The notes under the pieces: generated by a model
Database searches by the model: none
Told to the model about the DNA's origin: nothing
The model's input: only the letters and a program-made list of their open reading frames with translations
Source: Apostichopus japonicus
Taxonomy: Eukaryota > Echinodermata > Holothuroidea > Aspidochirotida > Stichopodidae
Length of the DNA stretch: 64,000 bases
NCBI RefSeq assembly: GCF_037975245.1
Contig: NC_092572.1
Span: forward strand, 25,492,989-25,556,988
Direction of reading: 5' to 3'
Program-made: the position numbers and the translations under genes
Shown: positions 23,871 to 39,000 of the stretch, one piece after another
Numbering within the stretch: the stretch's first letter is position 1
Layout of the letters: every line of letters starts with the position of its first letter

Positions 23871-26448
23871 GCATCTACTGAACTACTCTATTAATATACA
23901 TGAAATCAGGCTTATCGCCACAAAATGTAAGGGGGCAGGGGAGGGGACGGGGTGTCTTCTGTAAACCTACAGAAAGACCCAAGGGAGCAAAGTTCTGTTA
24001 CTTTAAACTATTGTACAACTGACAGTCCCTGAAATCTGATACAGAGAGCTAGGTCTATCAACTGTTAAATCCTCTCAGACTACTTAAAAGCGGGATTTAA
24101 ACATCCAGGCACTGTAACAATGTACTATAATCCATACTTTAGGTGATTTACCTAACTTATACAATGCACTCTGAGTAGTGTACAGTACATCATACTTAAA
24201 AATACTTTTAAGGTCAGGAAAGTCCCTCGCCAATAGAGGAACTGGGCTTTTTAGAGAAGGATGTCGTCCAGGATCCAAAATTCCAAAACAGGAAAAACCC
24301 TGTAAACTTTATCAAGTCTAGAAAATGAATAAATGCTCAAATTGCTCAATCTTCTTGTTTTAATCCTGCATTGTTATGCTAATTTGCATAATTTGCCAAA
24401 GTCATGAGACTTGAGCTCTGTACTACTTTTAGCGATAACTTACTTTTGATTTCCTGCAATTCAACATTTTCATGTCCGTCATCATTGTATTTTCTCTTTC
24501 TTTTATTCCTGTTTTTTTATATTTTTGTTAGTTAGCTACAGTTTCTAAGTATCCATTGCTCTTATATATTGTCCACCAATGCATAAAACTGTCTATTCTC
24601 AGGAAAACATCAATTACTCACAATTTGTTAAATTGCTTACAGAACCATTCAGAAATACCCAGAATGATGATCGAATGCTAATTTACAACGATGATCATGT
24701 ATAGAAAAGACAAGACATACAGTACTTAGGAAATTGAATTGGCAATCAGAATCTTGAGAGGAAACTTGAAAATTAGAAATATAATACAATACTTAACTTT
24801 AGGCAAGTTGGCAACAAGGTGTCTGTGTGTGTTAGGGGGTGGGGGAGGGAAGAGGAGGGAAGGGAGGGTGGGAACAATGGAGTTCTCTTGTCATTAAGTA
24901 ATGCAAAGTCTTGGAAGGAATAAAGCAGTATACATCATCAAGAATGGATGTGCTACCTACACGTTGCCATACTGTAGGTAATTAAGTAAACAAATAAAAC
25001 AATACAAGGCTGTGGCTATGATACATAGTTTAAAGCCTCCCTACGTCGCTGTTATGTACTGTACAGTAATGTACAGTAGGTGTTGAGAACATACGGTCAA
25101 ATTACCAATTTGTTACTGAGCAAACACATGTTCATGCAGTTCAGGAGCTCGCAGCTATCAATTATTTCACTTTGATACCCACCGAGCTCCTCTCAAATGA
25201 ATATGTACATGCAGTATGTGCAAAAAGAAAACATTTTGCGATACAAAATGTTAGCACCCTCTTTTTGCTTCAAAAGGTTTAACAAAATTACAAATTGATC
25301 AATTACTGTCCATCCCCTAACAGTGACTAATATTTCACAGTATATATTTAACCCAATCCTCAACTTACTGTACACAGTGATGATGTATAGACTGTTTACC
25401 AGCCATTCGTAAATTTCACTCATCAATTTTAGTCTGTATTTGATGTCTGGTAACCTTACCGGCTTAATATCCCACTCATATCACAGAAGGTCCCATCAGA
25501 GATCACCAATCAGTAATCACCCTACCAGATGTAAACCTTCTAATAATTTGTCAAAATCTGAAGTAAATTCCCCGAGAGTTTAAATAGGCCTACATACAGT
25601 AGTTCAAGTGAAACCTACCATCCCAGCGATGAAAAATAATACATTGTAAAATTATTGATATGATATGACATGTACTTAAAAGCCAGAGTAAACTCACCGT
25701 AACTCCACTCTTAAGCTTGCCAAGCTATGTGTTGATAAACAGCCAGATGATTACGGAAACCCGATATAAACAGTTCGGGGAATCAATGCATCATACGTGA
25801 AACCATATATAATCCAAGAAAAGTTTGAAAAGCTTTCTTGCTGATTCACACTAGTTTCACTTTAGAATGTCAGTGAAAAACTTAAACAAATTGGTAAAAA
25901 TTACTCATACTCGTACTTTGCTACGAAGAAAACTGTTCCTACGTAACTTCCTACCAAGATACAAATAAATATCTTGCCAAAAACATCCCTTTCGTGCTTC
26001 CTCCCCACAGCCATACATTTTGCTTTCGGGACAGCTAGCAATAATATATCAAGTCTCCCTATCCTCCCACCTTCCTGCTTGCTTCTCAAAATAATTTTTT
26101 TAAAAATGATGAAAAAAACAAAACAAAAATAAACTTACTGGTTTGTGTATAATTAACGAACGACGATACTTACCTAAGAACTAAAGAACACTAAATGAAT
26201 GGATCCTAAAATAAAGCAACAAGAGCATCAATGATGCAGTATCTCAATACTGGAAGTTCTAATTTCGATTCCTAATTTCATATCTTTTCTCTGTCTCTAC
26301 AATTATCATTATCAATCATGATACAACAAATATAGAACTTGCATTTACACTACTTTTCCACGAATAGTCTCTGCAGGTTACACTTCATCCTGTGAGTGTT
26401 GCGAGTGTCGTTGTAATACAAGGCTCTTAGGTATCCTTTTGTTTGTAT
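23871..26448. other. No recognisable gene
   Basis: G-rich runs near 23930 and 24834; otherwise AT-rich with no coding signal. Confidence 0.6.
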
Positions 26449-27228
26449 GCTTTTTAATATTGATAAATGTAAGGTAATGCACATTGGTAGTAGTAAGCAA
26501 AAGTTTACATACAATCTTAATGGTGTGGAGTTACAGGAGGTCTCTGTTGAAAGAGACCTAGGTATCTACATTGACTCATCTCTGCAACCTTCTAAACATT
26601 GTCTTGAAGCTGCTAAAAGAGGTAATAGGGTTTTAGGTATGATCAAGAGGAACTTCAGTTTTCTGAAAGAGGACATCGTAGTTAGGCTTTATAAGCAATT
26701 GGTTAGGCCTCATCTGGAGTATGCTGTGCAGGCTTGGAACCCTTACTTTGCTAAGGATAAGTACAGAGGAGGGCTACTAGGATGATTAGTTCATTAAAGG
26801 GGGTTCCTTATTATAGGCGGTTACAACTGTTGAATCTCACCACACTGGAGCTTAGAAAGTTACGTGGGGACTTGATCCAGGTTTTCAAGATTGTTTATGG
26901 TTTCGACAATTTATCCTTTACCGACTTTTTCTTGTTTGCTAACAGTAGTTGTACTAGAGGTCATTGTCTTAAACTCCAAAAGTTGCATAGTAGGATTAAT
27001 ATTCGGCATACCTTTTTTTTTCTAATAGGGTTGTGAATGAGTGGAATGGTTTGCCTGAGAAAGTTGTACTTGCAAGTAGTGTGAATGGGTTTAAGAATGC
27101 TTTGGACAAGCACTTTAAGCATTGTAATCGGGTCTGAGTCTTCAGTTTTTTCTCTCTCTCTATAGGGTCCTTGATGGGGACTTAAGTGTCCCTCCTGATC
27201 CTTTTTTCTACTAAACTAACTAAACTAT
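26449..27228 (+). mobile_element. 3' fragment of the same CR1-like LINE (copy A)
   Basis: The first frame (to about 26785) matches copy B from its FNIDKCKVMHIG segment onward nearly residue for residue. A short deletion at about 26760-26764, compared with the copy at 48.7-51.1 kb, removes part of the KVQRRAT region and shifts the frame; a second frame (26782-27036) continues the C-terminus, and after another shift the end (...KHFKHCNRV) runs to a TGA at 27135-27137. The 3' UTR and its terminal ACTAAACTAACTAAACTA repeat correspond to the copy-B tail. Severely 5'-truncated and non-functional. Confidence 0.9.
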
Positions 27229-30200
27229 AAAATCACCTCTGGATTTTTTTTTTTTTTTTACAAATTTCCAAAATACGTAAATATGACATCCTACCTTATC
27301 AGCACTGTGCTAAGCGAATGGCCTAACCACCTTGACGTGTATGTCAACTGTTAATGGCTTGAAATGGGCTAAGAATACTTACTCAAAATATCCATCTCAA
27401 AAAGCATCTCAGACAAACCATCCATCTTCAATCTTTACCAAAGTGTAAATTTTAATTACATATTGCATACATTCCGACATTATTTTGTGCTTATTTTCAG
27501 TATTTTACCTTTTTTGAACAAAAAGAAATGTTACGAACTTGAAGTTAAACATACCTAATTCGTTACCTATTAAACTCCATGCAAGTTCAATTAGAAATGT
27601 ATGCTAAGGCCAATCAAACTGGAAAGCAAATTGTACCATCGTAACTTGTTTAATATTACTCTAGAATGTTACCAGATTGATGTAAAGAAATAATAACAAC
27701 TTGAAACTACTCCAATTAAAATACGACATTCCCTTTTTAAGACATAGCACATACCTTCCAAACAAATGCCGATTTCCAGCAAATTGAAAGTTGTAAACTA
27801 AGCTACGATTTTTTTTTTTTTTTTGCAAACCTATCGTTAGGCTACATTTCCCATTGACTTAGTGTGGTGGTTAGGCTAACATGTGGTCGAAGGTTGCAGT
27901 ATTTCATGGATATTTTAGTTTGAGTTAACTGCGTCACAATTTCAGCGAATAAGGAGATGCTTAGGCAAGATTTTCCGTTGACTACGTCTGGTGTTCGGGT
28001 ACCATGCGCGACGATAGCAGCTAGGAAAGTATGTTAAAAGTTACGCAAAGTATTTTTTTTTTTGCACAACAATGATTGGACTACAAATTAAACATAGCAG
28101 TCAGCAGTACAAAAATGTGTATAAGTAATTAGCGTGCAATACACTACACACGGTACAGAAAAATTGGTCGCGAGGGTAGCCATTTTCGTATATCTAACAT
28201 GTAGCTGCCAAGAGTTTGGCCAATCTGCTACAAACTATGCTTGGAGGCGGGGCTTAATCATCAAAAACAGGAAAACGTGGGCAAAAGTTCCCTACAAACA
28301 AGTTTTGGAGCGTGTGCAAAAAGGCATGAAACAAACTGTGTTTCGGCCCGATTTGGACATAAATCGGTGAAAAAGTCATAGAATGAGATATAATTCTGGA
28401 ATAAAAAATAGTAACTTTTGTAGGCCTATATGATATATGCTTACTCTGGAAATTCCAGAGAAAAAGAACTTTGTATGAAGACGCTGAAAATTTTTTAAGA
28501 GAAGAGAGAGTCCCACTTACTGTTACAACATCTCTATACATGTAATGTATTGAGATAAAAATTAATCTAATTTAACAAACCCATCTAGCTGAAAACTATT
28601 TATTTTTATTTTGCTTTCTTTTTGGTTGATTCAGAAAATCTTTCTATTCTAATTATTTTTAAAGTTAACTGGCTATGCATCAATACATTATGGTGTTCCT
28701 GTATCTCAGGATCTCCCAGAGGTGCAGACTATGCTGTGTCCCTTCCCCACGCACCCCCCCCCCTTTAATTCCCAACTTACAGTATATTGATAGGGCTTGA
28801 GTAATTGTACCCCTCATTAAATTGTTGGTGCAGCCAGCTGCTTATAGTGTTGTTCCCCCTTCCTCCCTACCCCCCCTCCCTCAACTCCCACCCCTCCTCC
28901 CAACTCAAATTGTTGGCTATGTGCATAAGGAGAATGTGTGCACAATTGATGCTGTTGGTTGCATGGCATACATACTTAGTACTGTTTAGTATAGATCCAT
29001 CACACATGACCAGTAAATAATGACTTTTGAAGGGTTTCATTTAACCTTCAAATGAATTCAACACACAGTGTACCTGCTGTCTTTCCAACACTTTTCGCAG
29101 CCTGTTTACTGTACAAAACGGTATATAAATGTTCTCTGGAAGGGCTTCAGAATGTAAAACATTTCCCTGTTGTCTGTGACAATTTTCCTTGAAAATTTCA
29201 ACAAATTTGTGAGGAGAAAATAGAATAAATGACCTTTATGAGCTGTCAATCTTTAACTCACAAACATTCAAGACATTGAGGGACATGTAGGGAGTTTTGA
29301 GTGAATTTTAGAATTCAGTTTAAAAACACAAGAAAAGCAAATGAATAAAAAAAAAGATCAAAAATACTTTCGACTCTGTGTATCACATGACAGCACCTGG
29401 AGGGATATCATGAGTCATACATTATGTGGAGTGATATGGGTACAGGCTACTACCCAGGGACATCATTCCTCTGTGAATCCAACAGAATTTAGTAGAATTA
29501 TACAGGCAACTCTTTGGAGATGACTTTTTGTTTAATTAAAATTTCTGTGATTTGATACTCCAATCCCATAAATGCAGCTAATTGGCTTAAAATAGTCAAC
29601 CAGTGATTTCTGATCTGTAGTCAAAAAATATGGCATTTTGAAAACTTTGAGGATCTACTCTCTATATTTTCTGCTTGTTTTATCGATGTATCATCGGGCA
29701 AACTATCTGGGCGACCAATTTGTTACAACTGAATGGAATTCAATTACACAGAACTGTTTAAGTCCATTTACCTTTCAATTGGTGGAAAAAAAGTATAAAA
29801 ATAATAATAATAAAATAAAAAAATCAAAATAAAGAGAGAAAATAAAGAAATCAAAATAAATAAACTGAAGGTATATGTCTTTTTTTTCTTTCTTTTTTTT
29901 ATGTAGATATTGGTATTAGAAGAGAAGAAGAAATACTCAATTTAGAATCAATTTTCGCATTACCTATGTGGTTATCGGAACTTGAAATATAATCGGTGTA
30001 CCATATACATGTATAATAATCGTGAATAAAATGAGATGGAAAAAAATAAGAATAAAAAATCAATAAAGATATATAAAAATAAATAAAAATAAATATATAT
30101 AAATCAATTGATCAATAAATAGAAATAAATCAATATAAATAAAAAAAAATAATAATGAATACAAATAGAAAATTTGTCTCATTGCATCTTCACTCAGGTA

Positions 30201-32452
30201 CATTAATTTAAGCGTCTAAAAGCAGACTTTTCAGGAAGTCCTAGACAAAGTGAAATTAAGGAAGAAGTTTAACGTCAAATATGACGCTCCCATTTATCCC
30301 ATCCCTCAGACTACTCCAATAACACCCGACGCCATAATATGATTGGACGGCTGCGGGGGAATGGATTTTGCACTAACTTATACACCATTAGGTGATTGTT
30401 ATCGATGCTTGCAGGTTCTGGGGTATAATTTGTACCGATTAATGCAGAGTAGAGGTGATCTATGGCCTACGTTACCAAGCAGCATGCAGTGCTTTACTGT
30501 ATTCACTCAGCAATTACAATATATTACGCTACAATACATACACTGTATGCATTGAACTAGAGTACTAGACTCAACAAAATCAAACATACTGTACTGTACA
30601 AACATTAACTAGACTTAACAAATGTCAAATTCCTGACTTTTTCTCAAAAACGGTTGGAAATTATTGAAGTAATCGTTTACTGTACAGCAATTGTAATGAA
30701 TTAATACCTTTCGGACAAACGTAAATGAACCGGTGCTGCTGTACACAGTGTTCAGTATACAACATAATCATTTGACGGTCACTTTCACATGCTGCGGACC
30801 TGCGTTTACAGTGCCATGAGTACAGTAGCACACTTATGTGTACTCTCAGCCGGCTTTTTAAACAAGCGGTTTATGAATTACACATAAAATTATTACACTA
30901 TTAAACCACGAACGGTAAATTACACTGAAAAATAAAAAAAAATACATTCAAACAATTTTGAAAAGAGCTGTGCAGTCTATGAAGTTGAAAGCAAAGTTTC
31001 CATTCTGCACCCAATCTGTGAAGACTGTGATATGAATGTACATTACCATCTAGTATGTAGTATATTGTAGTTGCCAACAATACTACACACATCTCTATTC
31101 AGTACCATAGCAACCCTACCAAGCCACTTATACTGTATCTTACAGGGCACAATAGAGTTTACTGTACACATGCATAAAGCAACATCTGAATAAATTAGCA
31201 AGGAAAGCAATAATTTTACTGTTGTACTTAATGTGCACACAAATACTTCCTTGAAATGAAGGTGGGGGGGGGGGGGTGTAATGTGTATATCACTGCAGCT
31301 GCATATTGAATGTTAAGAATGTTAGATATCATGTGTTTCTGAAGCATCTTCCAAGAAAATACAGAATCAGAATTTCAATTAACTGTAGTTTCTCAAGTTT
31401 ACAGTACTTGATAATATAGGTAGGTGTAATATTTTAAACTATTATTGAAGGTAATATTTACAGGGTATGTGTTCAGACCCGTACAGTATTTTCGCGGGTT
31501 TTTCAAGATTCTCTAAAGACCGTAGAGGGCGACATTGTCAACTTAGTTCAGAGTATACTTTGTGCCAAAACGTAACGGGAATGATATGGAATTCTTGTCA
31601 TTTCGTCATGCAAGATAATGGGGTCAGCATGGGTCGACAAATAAGCTTTTAGTGGCGCAAGGGGGCTGGAGACTTTTGGGAGAGCACACCACTTTTGTGA
31701 ATGAGAGGATAGCCCATAAAACTGGCTTTTCCGTATGAGCCTAAGTTTTATGTTGGATTAGCTTCTTTGTGCTGGCCAATAATGTACGCATGCTACTTTG
31801 ACATTGTGAAGTGAATTAATGCAGTGGTGTCGTAGTTTAAAAAGGATTGCTTGATTTGTATCATCTGAGGACCGCGGTCAGGTGTGAATTGTAGGCTGAC
31901 GTTTCAGTTTGTCTGGCCGAGTCAATCGCTGGGGTTTTGTTGCAGAACGATCCCACAAGTTGAATTCCATATTACGTGTTATTACCGATAATACCTGTCC
32001 ATTTGATGTGAAATAAGGCATAATTGTGCAAAACAAAAATAAAAGGCCATATTCATCACTGTACAGTCATTTTAATAAATATTTCATTAACCTTTTTTAT
32101 CAAAATATAATTTAGTTAATCTAAGCTCAACACAAGTACATTACAAACATATCTTTTTTCCTTTCAAAGTGCCAACACTATACAAGGCTATACAAGGTCA
32201 TAGGTCAAGCCAAACACAAAACACCTTCAATTTACAAATCCAAGCCCTTTGATTGGCTAGATTAGCATTCACTGAACCTGTTAATTATACCAAAGAGACA
32301 ATGATTATTATATACTTTATCCTTTTTGTTTTTGTATTTCCAAGGATGAAGGAGGTTGATTAATCTTTTGTAGTTTAGAGGTTTTGCTAAAAGTAAAGCT
32401 ATTAAACATTAACCTTGCCTCTTTAGTGTGACTCACAGCAGAGACCACCAAA
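27229..32452. other. No recognisable gene
   Basis: A-rich low-complexity DNA at 29780-30170 and a poly-G run at 31262-31277. Dense TACTGTA/TACAGTA heptamers from about 30.5 kb. Confidence 0.6.
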
Positions 32453-32659
32453 ATTGTGTTTACCTAATTTCTCCAGTGAATGGTCTTGTATCCAATTAAC
32501 CCAGAGGGATTGGTGTTGATGGAGGCCACTTTTAGTGGCCCAACTCTTATAGCAAAGCCTTGAGTACATAAGGCAAGGATAGCTACAGTAGCATTGGAAA
32601 TGGAAGGAATTTCTCTTATAAATACTCTCTTTACTGTATTTGATGCACAAATGTGAATT
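32453..32659 (-). other. Possible isolated exon, minus strand
   Basis: On the minus strand a strong acceptor (CAGTTTTCTTCAG) precedes about 205 bases open in two frames, ending at TTAG|GTAAAC. The more protein-like frame (SIRLEIHIC..., ...VAILALCTQGFAIRVGPL) meets a TAG exactly at the donor, so it would suit a terminal exon; the other frame stays open through the donor. No domain was recognised. It may belong to the same hypothetical minus-strand gene as 41709-41817. Confidence 0.22.
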
Positions 32660-32859
32660 TCCAGTCGTATGGATCTGAAGAAAACTGACAATCAATGTGT
32701 TTAACAATACATGATACTATGTATGTGTAACTTCATCAAAACAAAGTGATCTCCGAAAATTATGTATACTGTACATTCATGTATGTGAAAATAAAACTGT
32801 ACACAACTGGTTCAATAGAGGGGAATGTGGTTAGAAGCTGAAGAATTGGTTGCAACTAC

Positions 32860-33010
32860 AGTGGGGTGGGAGGAGAAGATTGGGTGGGGTGGGGGTCAAG
32901 AAAGAGTGGGATGGGAGGGGACAAATGGATGGGGTGGGAGGGAAAAGAATGGGTGGGAGGAGGGACATGGGTGACATGGGAGGTACAGTTAGAGAACAGC
33001 CCAGGGGAAA
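32860..33010. repeat. G-rich (GGGTGGGAGG-type) stretch
   Basis: Many GGG/GGGG runs on the + strand (GGGTGGGGTGGGGG, GGGATGGGAGGGG), enough for G-quadruplexes. Frames across it on either strand are compositional artefacts. Smaller G-rich runs lie at 8647-8685, 17311-17342, 24834-24870 and 35030-35090. Confidence 0.75.
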
Positions 33011-36000
33011 GGGCTGGCAGAATATGGGAAGTGGTGGTGTTAACATGAATACATGTACTTTAGTATACAAATATTGTATGCAGTATAGGCCTTAATAAGT
33101 GCATACAACCACATATATTTACTACAGTATTAGTTGCAGGGATACATGTATTCAGTAATTGTACACTACTTTTAGCAATCACATTGTATAAACTTAGTAC
33201 TGATAGATATATAGCTTGAATAATTGGCAATTCATTGTTAATAAAACAGTATGTGTGCTAACAAAAAGGCAAGCTATTGTGGCAATTGTAGCACATCTAT
33301 AGCCACGTGTGGTTCTTTGTTGACTTACTTTGTTGACTTCCTTATGGTTTGGATTCAGTGCACCACGATACACTATAACTATATACCATTGATAGTTACA
33401 GTACGGAGACATTGTGAAGAAACCCTGGTGGCCAATGCCATAAGTTTGCAATTCACCCATCACACCATGTGGTCGGACGTCAGCCTCAAAGATATACAGT
33501 ATATGACAAACTAGAGACAATTACTTTTACCAACCATCAGTAATGCTGAAAAGGTGGGCGGGGGGGGGGGTGGTGTAACATTAAAATTCACGACCAAAAT
33601 TTTGGTCGAGCATTGCTTTTGTTTTAACCATCCGGAAACTAGAATTCAAAAGCAATTAAGGGAGTTGTCTTAAATTGTAAGACCACATGGAGATAGAATT
33701 TAAACCAACTGTAGTCCATTTTATGTCAAACGGATACATGTACAGTACTGTATACAAATTTTGTAAACATGCAATCAGGATTATTGATCGATCTGCCTTG
33801 CCGAAATATCCGGGTTCTAATCTAAACCAAATTAGGTCACTATTATCATATCGACACAAACGATAACAATATTTTCATGTACGTATGTTTGTACGTATGA
33901 ATGTACAAATGTACCTATGTGTGCGTCAGTGCGTGCGTGTGTGTGTGGGTGTGTGTGGGTATGTGTGTAGATTAACTGTACGTAGTGTGGTACTGTGGGC
34001 CTACCGGTCTACCGTGACATGGAAATATTGCTACCCTGTATGTAGGCTAGCTACTGTATAGTGTGCAGCTCGCACTCTCCATATAGCCAACCTCTCTGGG
34101 CTATTCTAGGACATACTGCTGTGCGACTAACCAAAACCTCAAAAACTCCCCAGTGTATTATTTTAGTCATGCTCCAGCCCAACAGGGTTTTCATCGGAAA
34201 CATCTGGTGTGGCTTACCCAACCCCTAGCCACTCTCCTTAACGCAGCTGAAGGAGCCCTCATATACTTACTGCTCAGATAGATATGGAAAGAAAATTCAC
34301 TGGTTTTACTTTTCTACATACCATTTAAAATTGAGTATAAAAGTTCAAAGTGTCCCAAAACCGACTTTTAAATAGGGTGGCCAGTCTGTGGTGAAATGAT
34401 CAGTTGATTTCATGGAAAAATTTCTGCAAAGATGTGACTGATAATTAACATATATCGACAGCTCAGTGGAATTCACCTACTACTGCATGTACAACAAAGA
34501 AAAAATTGCTCAATCATAGAGTTATTATACACATATCTCCCCCCAAACCCCCCCCCCCCCCTTCCCTGGGCTCAATTACACCTGGATAAAGACAATCCTT
34601 GTTGGTATAGACTGTTTCATTATAGACCTCAAGATTGCTGATCATGAGGTTTAGCACACAACAATCAATGTGAAAATAAAGTCAGGTCAGTGCTGTACTA
34701 TGGAGCTATTAATGATAATAGCTGCATGGTTGCTCTTCTAAACAACACTTCATTTTGTCAAATTCCTTATCTATTTCAAAGAGTGAGTTTTGACTGGTTG
34801 CTACTTTTTAGCAGCACTGGATTGAGTAAATCGACTGTGTCATTTGTATACTGTAGACAATTGTTGTATTGTATCTTGCAGCAAAAGCATGAAATGCCAG
34901 TGAATTCTGTACAGTGTCAGTTTCCGACTTGAACCAGCTAGTCCTCATATGCCAAGCATTTCAGGTATCTTGCTTGTAACAGTAGCATATATAGATTCGC
35001 AATAGTAAGTGTTTTTTCCCTTTGATTTGGGGGAGGGGAGTGGGGGAGGGGGGTGTAGATGGGATGGATGGGGGATTGGAGGGGATGGAATGGTGCTCTG
35101 AAGGGTTGTGCATGGAAGACCTTGGATTGAGTCCAAGGTTACATCTATAGGGAATAGACGTAGAAATTTCAATATTGTCAAATTCATTAACCTAGCTAGT
35201 AGCTACCATGTCAACAATGTACCCATGAATGACAGAACAGAACGTTTTTAAATTAATATACTGCACAGCAAGAATCAATTTAACTTAACACAATTAATTG
35301 GGCATCTTCAAACACAGTACAGTAAGAGCTGACTACAGCTTTTGGAAGACTCACATAGGACTAATCAGCTCAACACATACTTCTCATTTCGTCTATCCAT
35401 TTGTAATTTGAACGAACATACAATATGTGTAATTAATTAGTATATACTGCATAATCTCCAACATGCCCTAGAACCAATTAACTCCTAATCAGTCTAGTCA
35501 CAGCCATAAAGTCACTTCTTTATTATAATAATAATAATAATCATAATAAATGAGACTTATATAGCGCCAAATCAGTACGACAAAAGTCACTACTGTACTC
35601 AAGGCGCTTTACAGAGAAAGCAAATTAATTTACAAAAGAAGGAGTGAATACACTTTGTCTGTACAATTTTTTTTTTTGTTCAACACAAAAGTAATTTCTG
35701 TTCCAGCTATTAATTTAATCTGCAAGGTTATCTCCACTTCAAATAGTCCATTCTCAGATCTGTCCCTGATGCAGCCCCCCCTACATTGTATCAGCTCTGT
35801 GACCATTCAGTTTCGATCAGACTCTAAATCTACAAAGGCATGTTGGGAACAGTATCTACTGTATGTACATGCCATCGTTATCTACAGCACAACAAATTAC
35901 CAGCCACTGTTCGAAATGATTCGGTAAACAAGAGTTGAAAAGCCAACAAACAAAGATGTGAGTAAAAGGCCACCAATTTGTAATTACCCTTACTGTAACT

Positions 36001-39000
36001 TAAGTCCACCAGTAGCCCTGGTTCAGAACTAACAGAGGACCCCACCCCCCCCCCCCCCCAACTCACCTATAGATGTGGTCAGCCTAGATGGTTTATCTTA
36101 GAGCTTGTTCAATAATCTATAACTATAAATTGTGGCTTACCATAAAAGTTGTTTTACTACAAAAAAAGTGAAACTTTTTTCCTGCAGTTTTATCAGTAAC
36201 ATGCCTCTTAAAAGTTCTTCATTCAGTTTGAAGTGATTAAAAGATGGTTCTTGTTAGTCATTTAAGAATTGCTTAGAGTTAGGGTGACCTTCGAAGCCAC
36301 TTCAGTCTGAAAACACTTACTGTTAAAAGGGTTCTGTTATAATCTGCCCTAGAAGAATGGCCTTTTCCTCCTGTGGGTAGATTTATACATGTGTAGAAAG
36401 AAAGCCTTACTGTATATGTGGGTGATGGTCATGTAAGATGGGCTCCAAGGATACACAGAGACCTAATACTGCAAGCCTACAGTTTGCAGTAATAGTGTGA
36501 AGTACATGCAGTATAAATTTATGACCTTGATTAAATCTCGATTTTTAATTAGTGAATCGACCGAATGGAATCAAGATATATTGAGATCTGGGCATAAACT
36601 TAATATGTTTTTTGCAAATGGATGCAAAAAAAAAAAAAGACAAATTTACATTTTGGGAATATTATATATTTTAAAACTTTAGATTCATTCTGTTTGTTGT
36701 TGTTTTCTTCTTGCAGGGAGGAGAAGGATACAGATGGGGATTTATGTTGATATAATTTTACTTTCATGAATAATTCTTCTTTCCCCACCCCTTGTTGGCC
36801 ATCTTTTTGACAGTATCAATCTTTTTTATACACTTTCAGTATTACACTGATTGTGGTTAACTCACATGTATTAATATCTTTCATCACAAAACCAGTTTGT
36901 GGCAATCCCACCATCCCATCTTCAAAAACCCAGCCCCCCCCCCCTCCCCCCATACCAATCTTCAATCTGCTTTAATCCTGTATTGACACAGTCAGATAAA
37001 TCTAGGCCAACATCTTATCGTTAAGTGGATCAGAATGCAAACAAAAACCTTGATGACTATAGTTATATAAATTTGGATTTAATTTTTCATCAAAATCTGA
37101 TTTTTGGATCATTCAACAATGATTAAGAAGTTTATGCCTCAAGGAGAAGAGTAACTTCAAATGGAGGAGGCGGAGGTCTTTAGTGGACTGAATAAGGGTG
37201 CACTGCAAGGGGCCAGCCGAAGCAATTTAGGTGACCTCTGTCATCCTGTGGTAGCACTATTGAATACTTAAGTTAACTGAACATCACTCATCCCATCTTT
37301 AATTGTTTTCCATTCGGTCATTTCTATGTATGCCAAAGGTCAACCATGCCCAGACCTTACTGTACACCTGTACTGACTGAGTGGTCATCCTGAAACCCTG
37401 AAAGAGTTATACAGTATGGTACTTGGTGGAGGGGTGTTAAGTAAGGGGATAGAGTGAGGGGTGAGGGGGGTTTAGGTTGGGGCGGGATGGGATGGGATTG
37501 GAAGATGACAATACTAGAAGTAACAAAATTTACAATACTTCTGACATACAATGAAGACACCGCACTGGTGTTTACAATACACTGGAAGGTTTAAACAGTT
37601 TTTATTATATAACTGTACCACTGTTCAGCCAAGATTCTCACATAAAAAAAAATCATCATTTTTTTTTTTTTTAAATACTGTACTGTAAACATTTTCTTCA
37701 TTGTTTATTTGTGACACATGGGTTAAATCATGTAGCATTAGAAATTAAGGTATAAACTATTTAACTCCATGGGGTTGTACTGTATAACAAAACTGTAGAG
37801 CTACTTGATGTATGTATGAACTCTGCATTGCGGTAACTAATTACCAATATTACCATTGTGAAAATATAATTACAAAGATCTTCCATTGTCAATATCCAAC
37901 TTGACACAGTTTGTCATCCTACAGGACACCTTTTTTGTTTCACAGCAGTGACAGGCTTCACTCCTCTCAGTCTCAATCTAGACTTCATGTACACCCCCCC
38001 ATTCCCCTCCCTCAGGCTCCCCCTATTTCAGTTCCACTTACAATCCACATCCATCCCCAACATCGAAACATTCTCCTTTGTTACTCTGAAGTAAATTCTT
38101 TAAAATCCATTTTCACTATTCACCTGTCAAAGTTCCCTTGACCCTACCTTCACCCCCCCCCCATCCTCTTATTCTCTCTTCTCTACCTTTGAAGTTTAAA
38201 AACGATTGAAGGGGTCTTTAAAACTTGTATCAATCATTGGTAACATTTTTACTATCAATATAGCATCCATAAACCCCATTTTATTAATGGTAGACAAAAG
38301 GGTGAAAATATTCATTTCATTCTACTGTACCTATAGAACCAAAGACTATTAAACTGTCATTTAAGATATATATTGCCATAAATCTTTTTACCGGTTATCA
38401 ACCGGTAGTTTATATCAACTTCCAAACCATACAGGATCCATAAAATTACCACTGATAGAGTTCTAATTTGTTTATAGAGTCATTTTTTTACCAACCTTAC
38501 ATGAGGCCTTTTCTAAAGAAAAAATGCAGTGACAAGGGGGTGCAAATAAAGGGGTTTGATGGTCAAATACAACAAAAAAAATCTTTCAGCTAAAAAACTC
38601 CTGGTTCAAAGGTGAAAAGGTCACAAAAGCTTTGATAATAAATGAGACATTGAGAAAAATTTGTTTATATAAAAGCTTGTTGGGTTCTAGAAAATCTATG
38701 ACTATGTTTCAAAGAATGTTGAAATAGGGAACCATACATATGATGGGAAGCTGGTGGGGTAACTTTGCTGAAACTTCTCCTCGGAATGTGAACATATGGT
38801 ATGTTTTGCATTTTGCGGGTTAATTCCCACTTTTGTAAGTCATACGGTTCTCTCGCAATTATTGCACACTGTACTTAACACTTATCATGTATTAATGGAG
38901 TTTGACGATCTTTTGATGACCTATTTTCTATTTTTGTCTGTTTTATCATTTTTATTGGCTGTGGTAATTTCCTCATGGAACCATAAGGTCACACATATAC

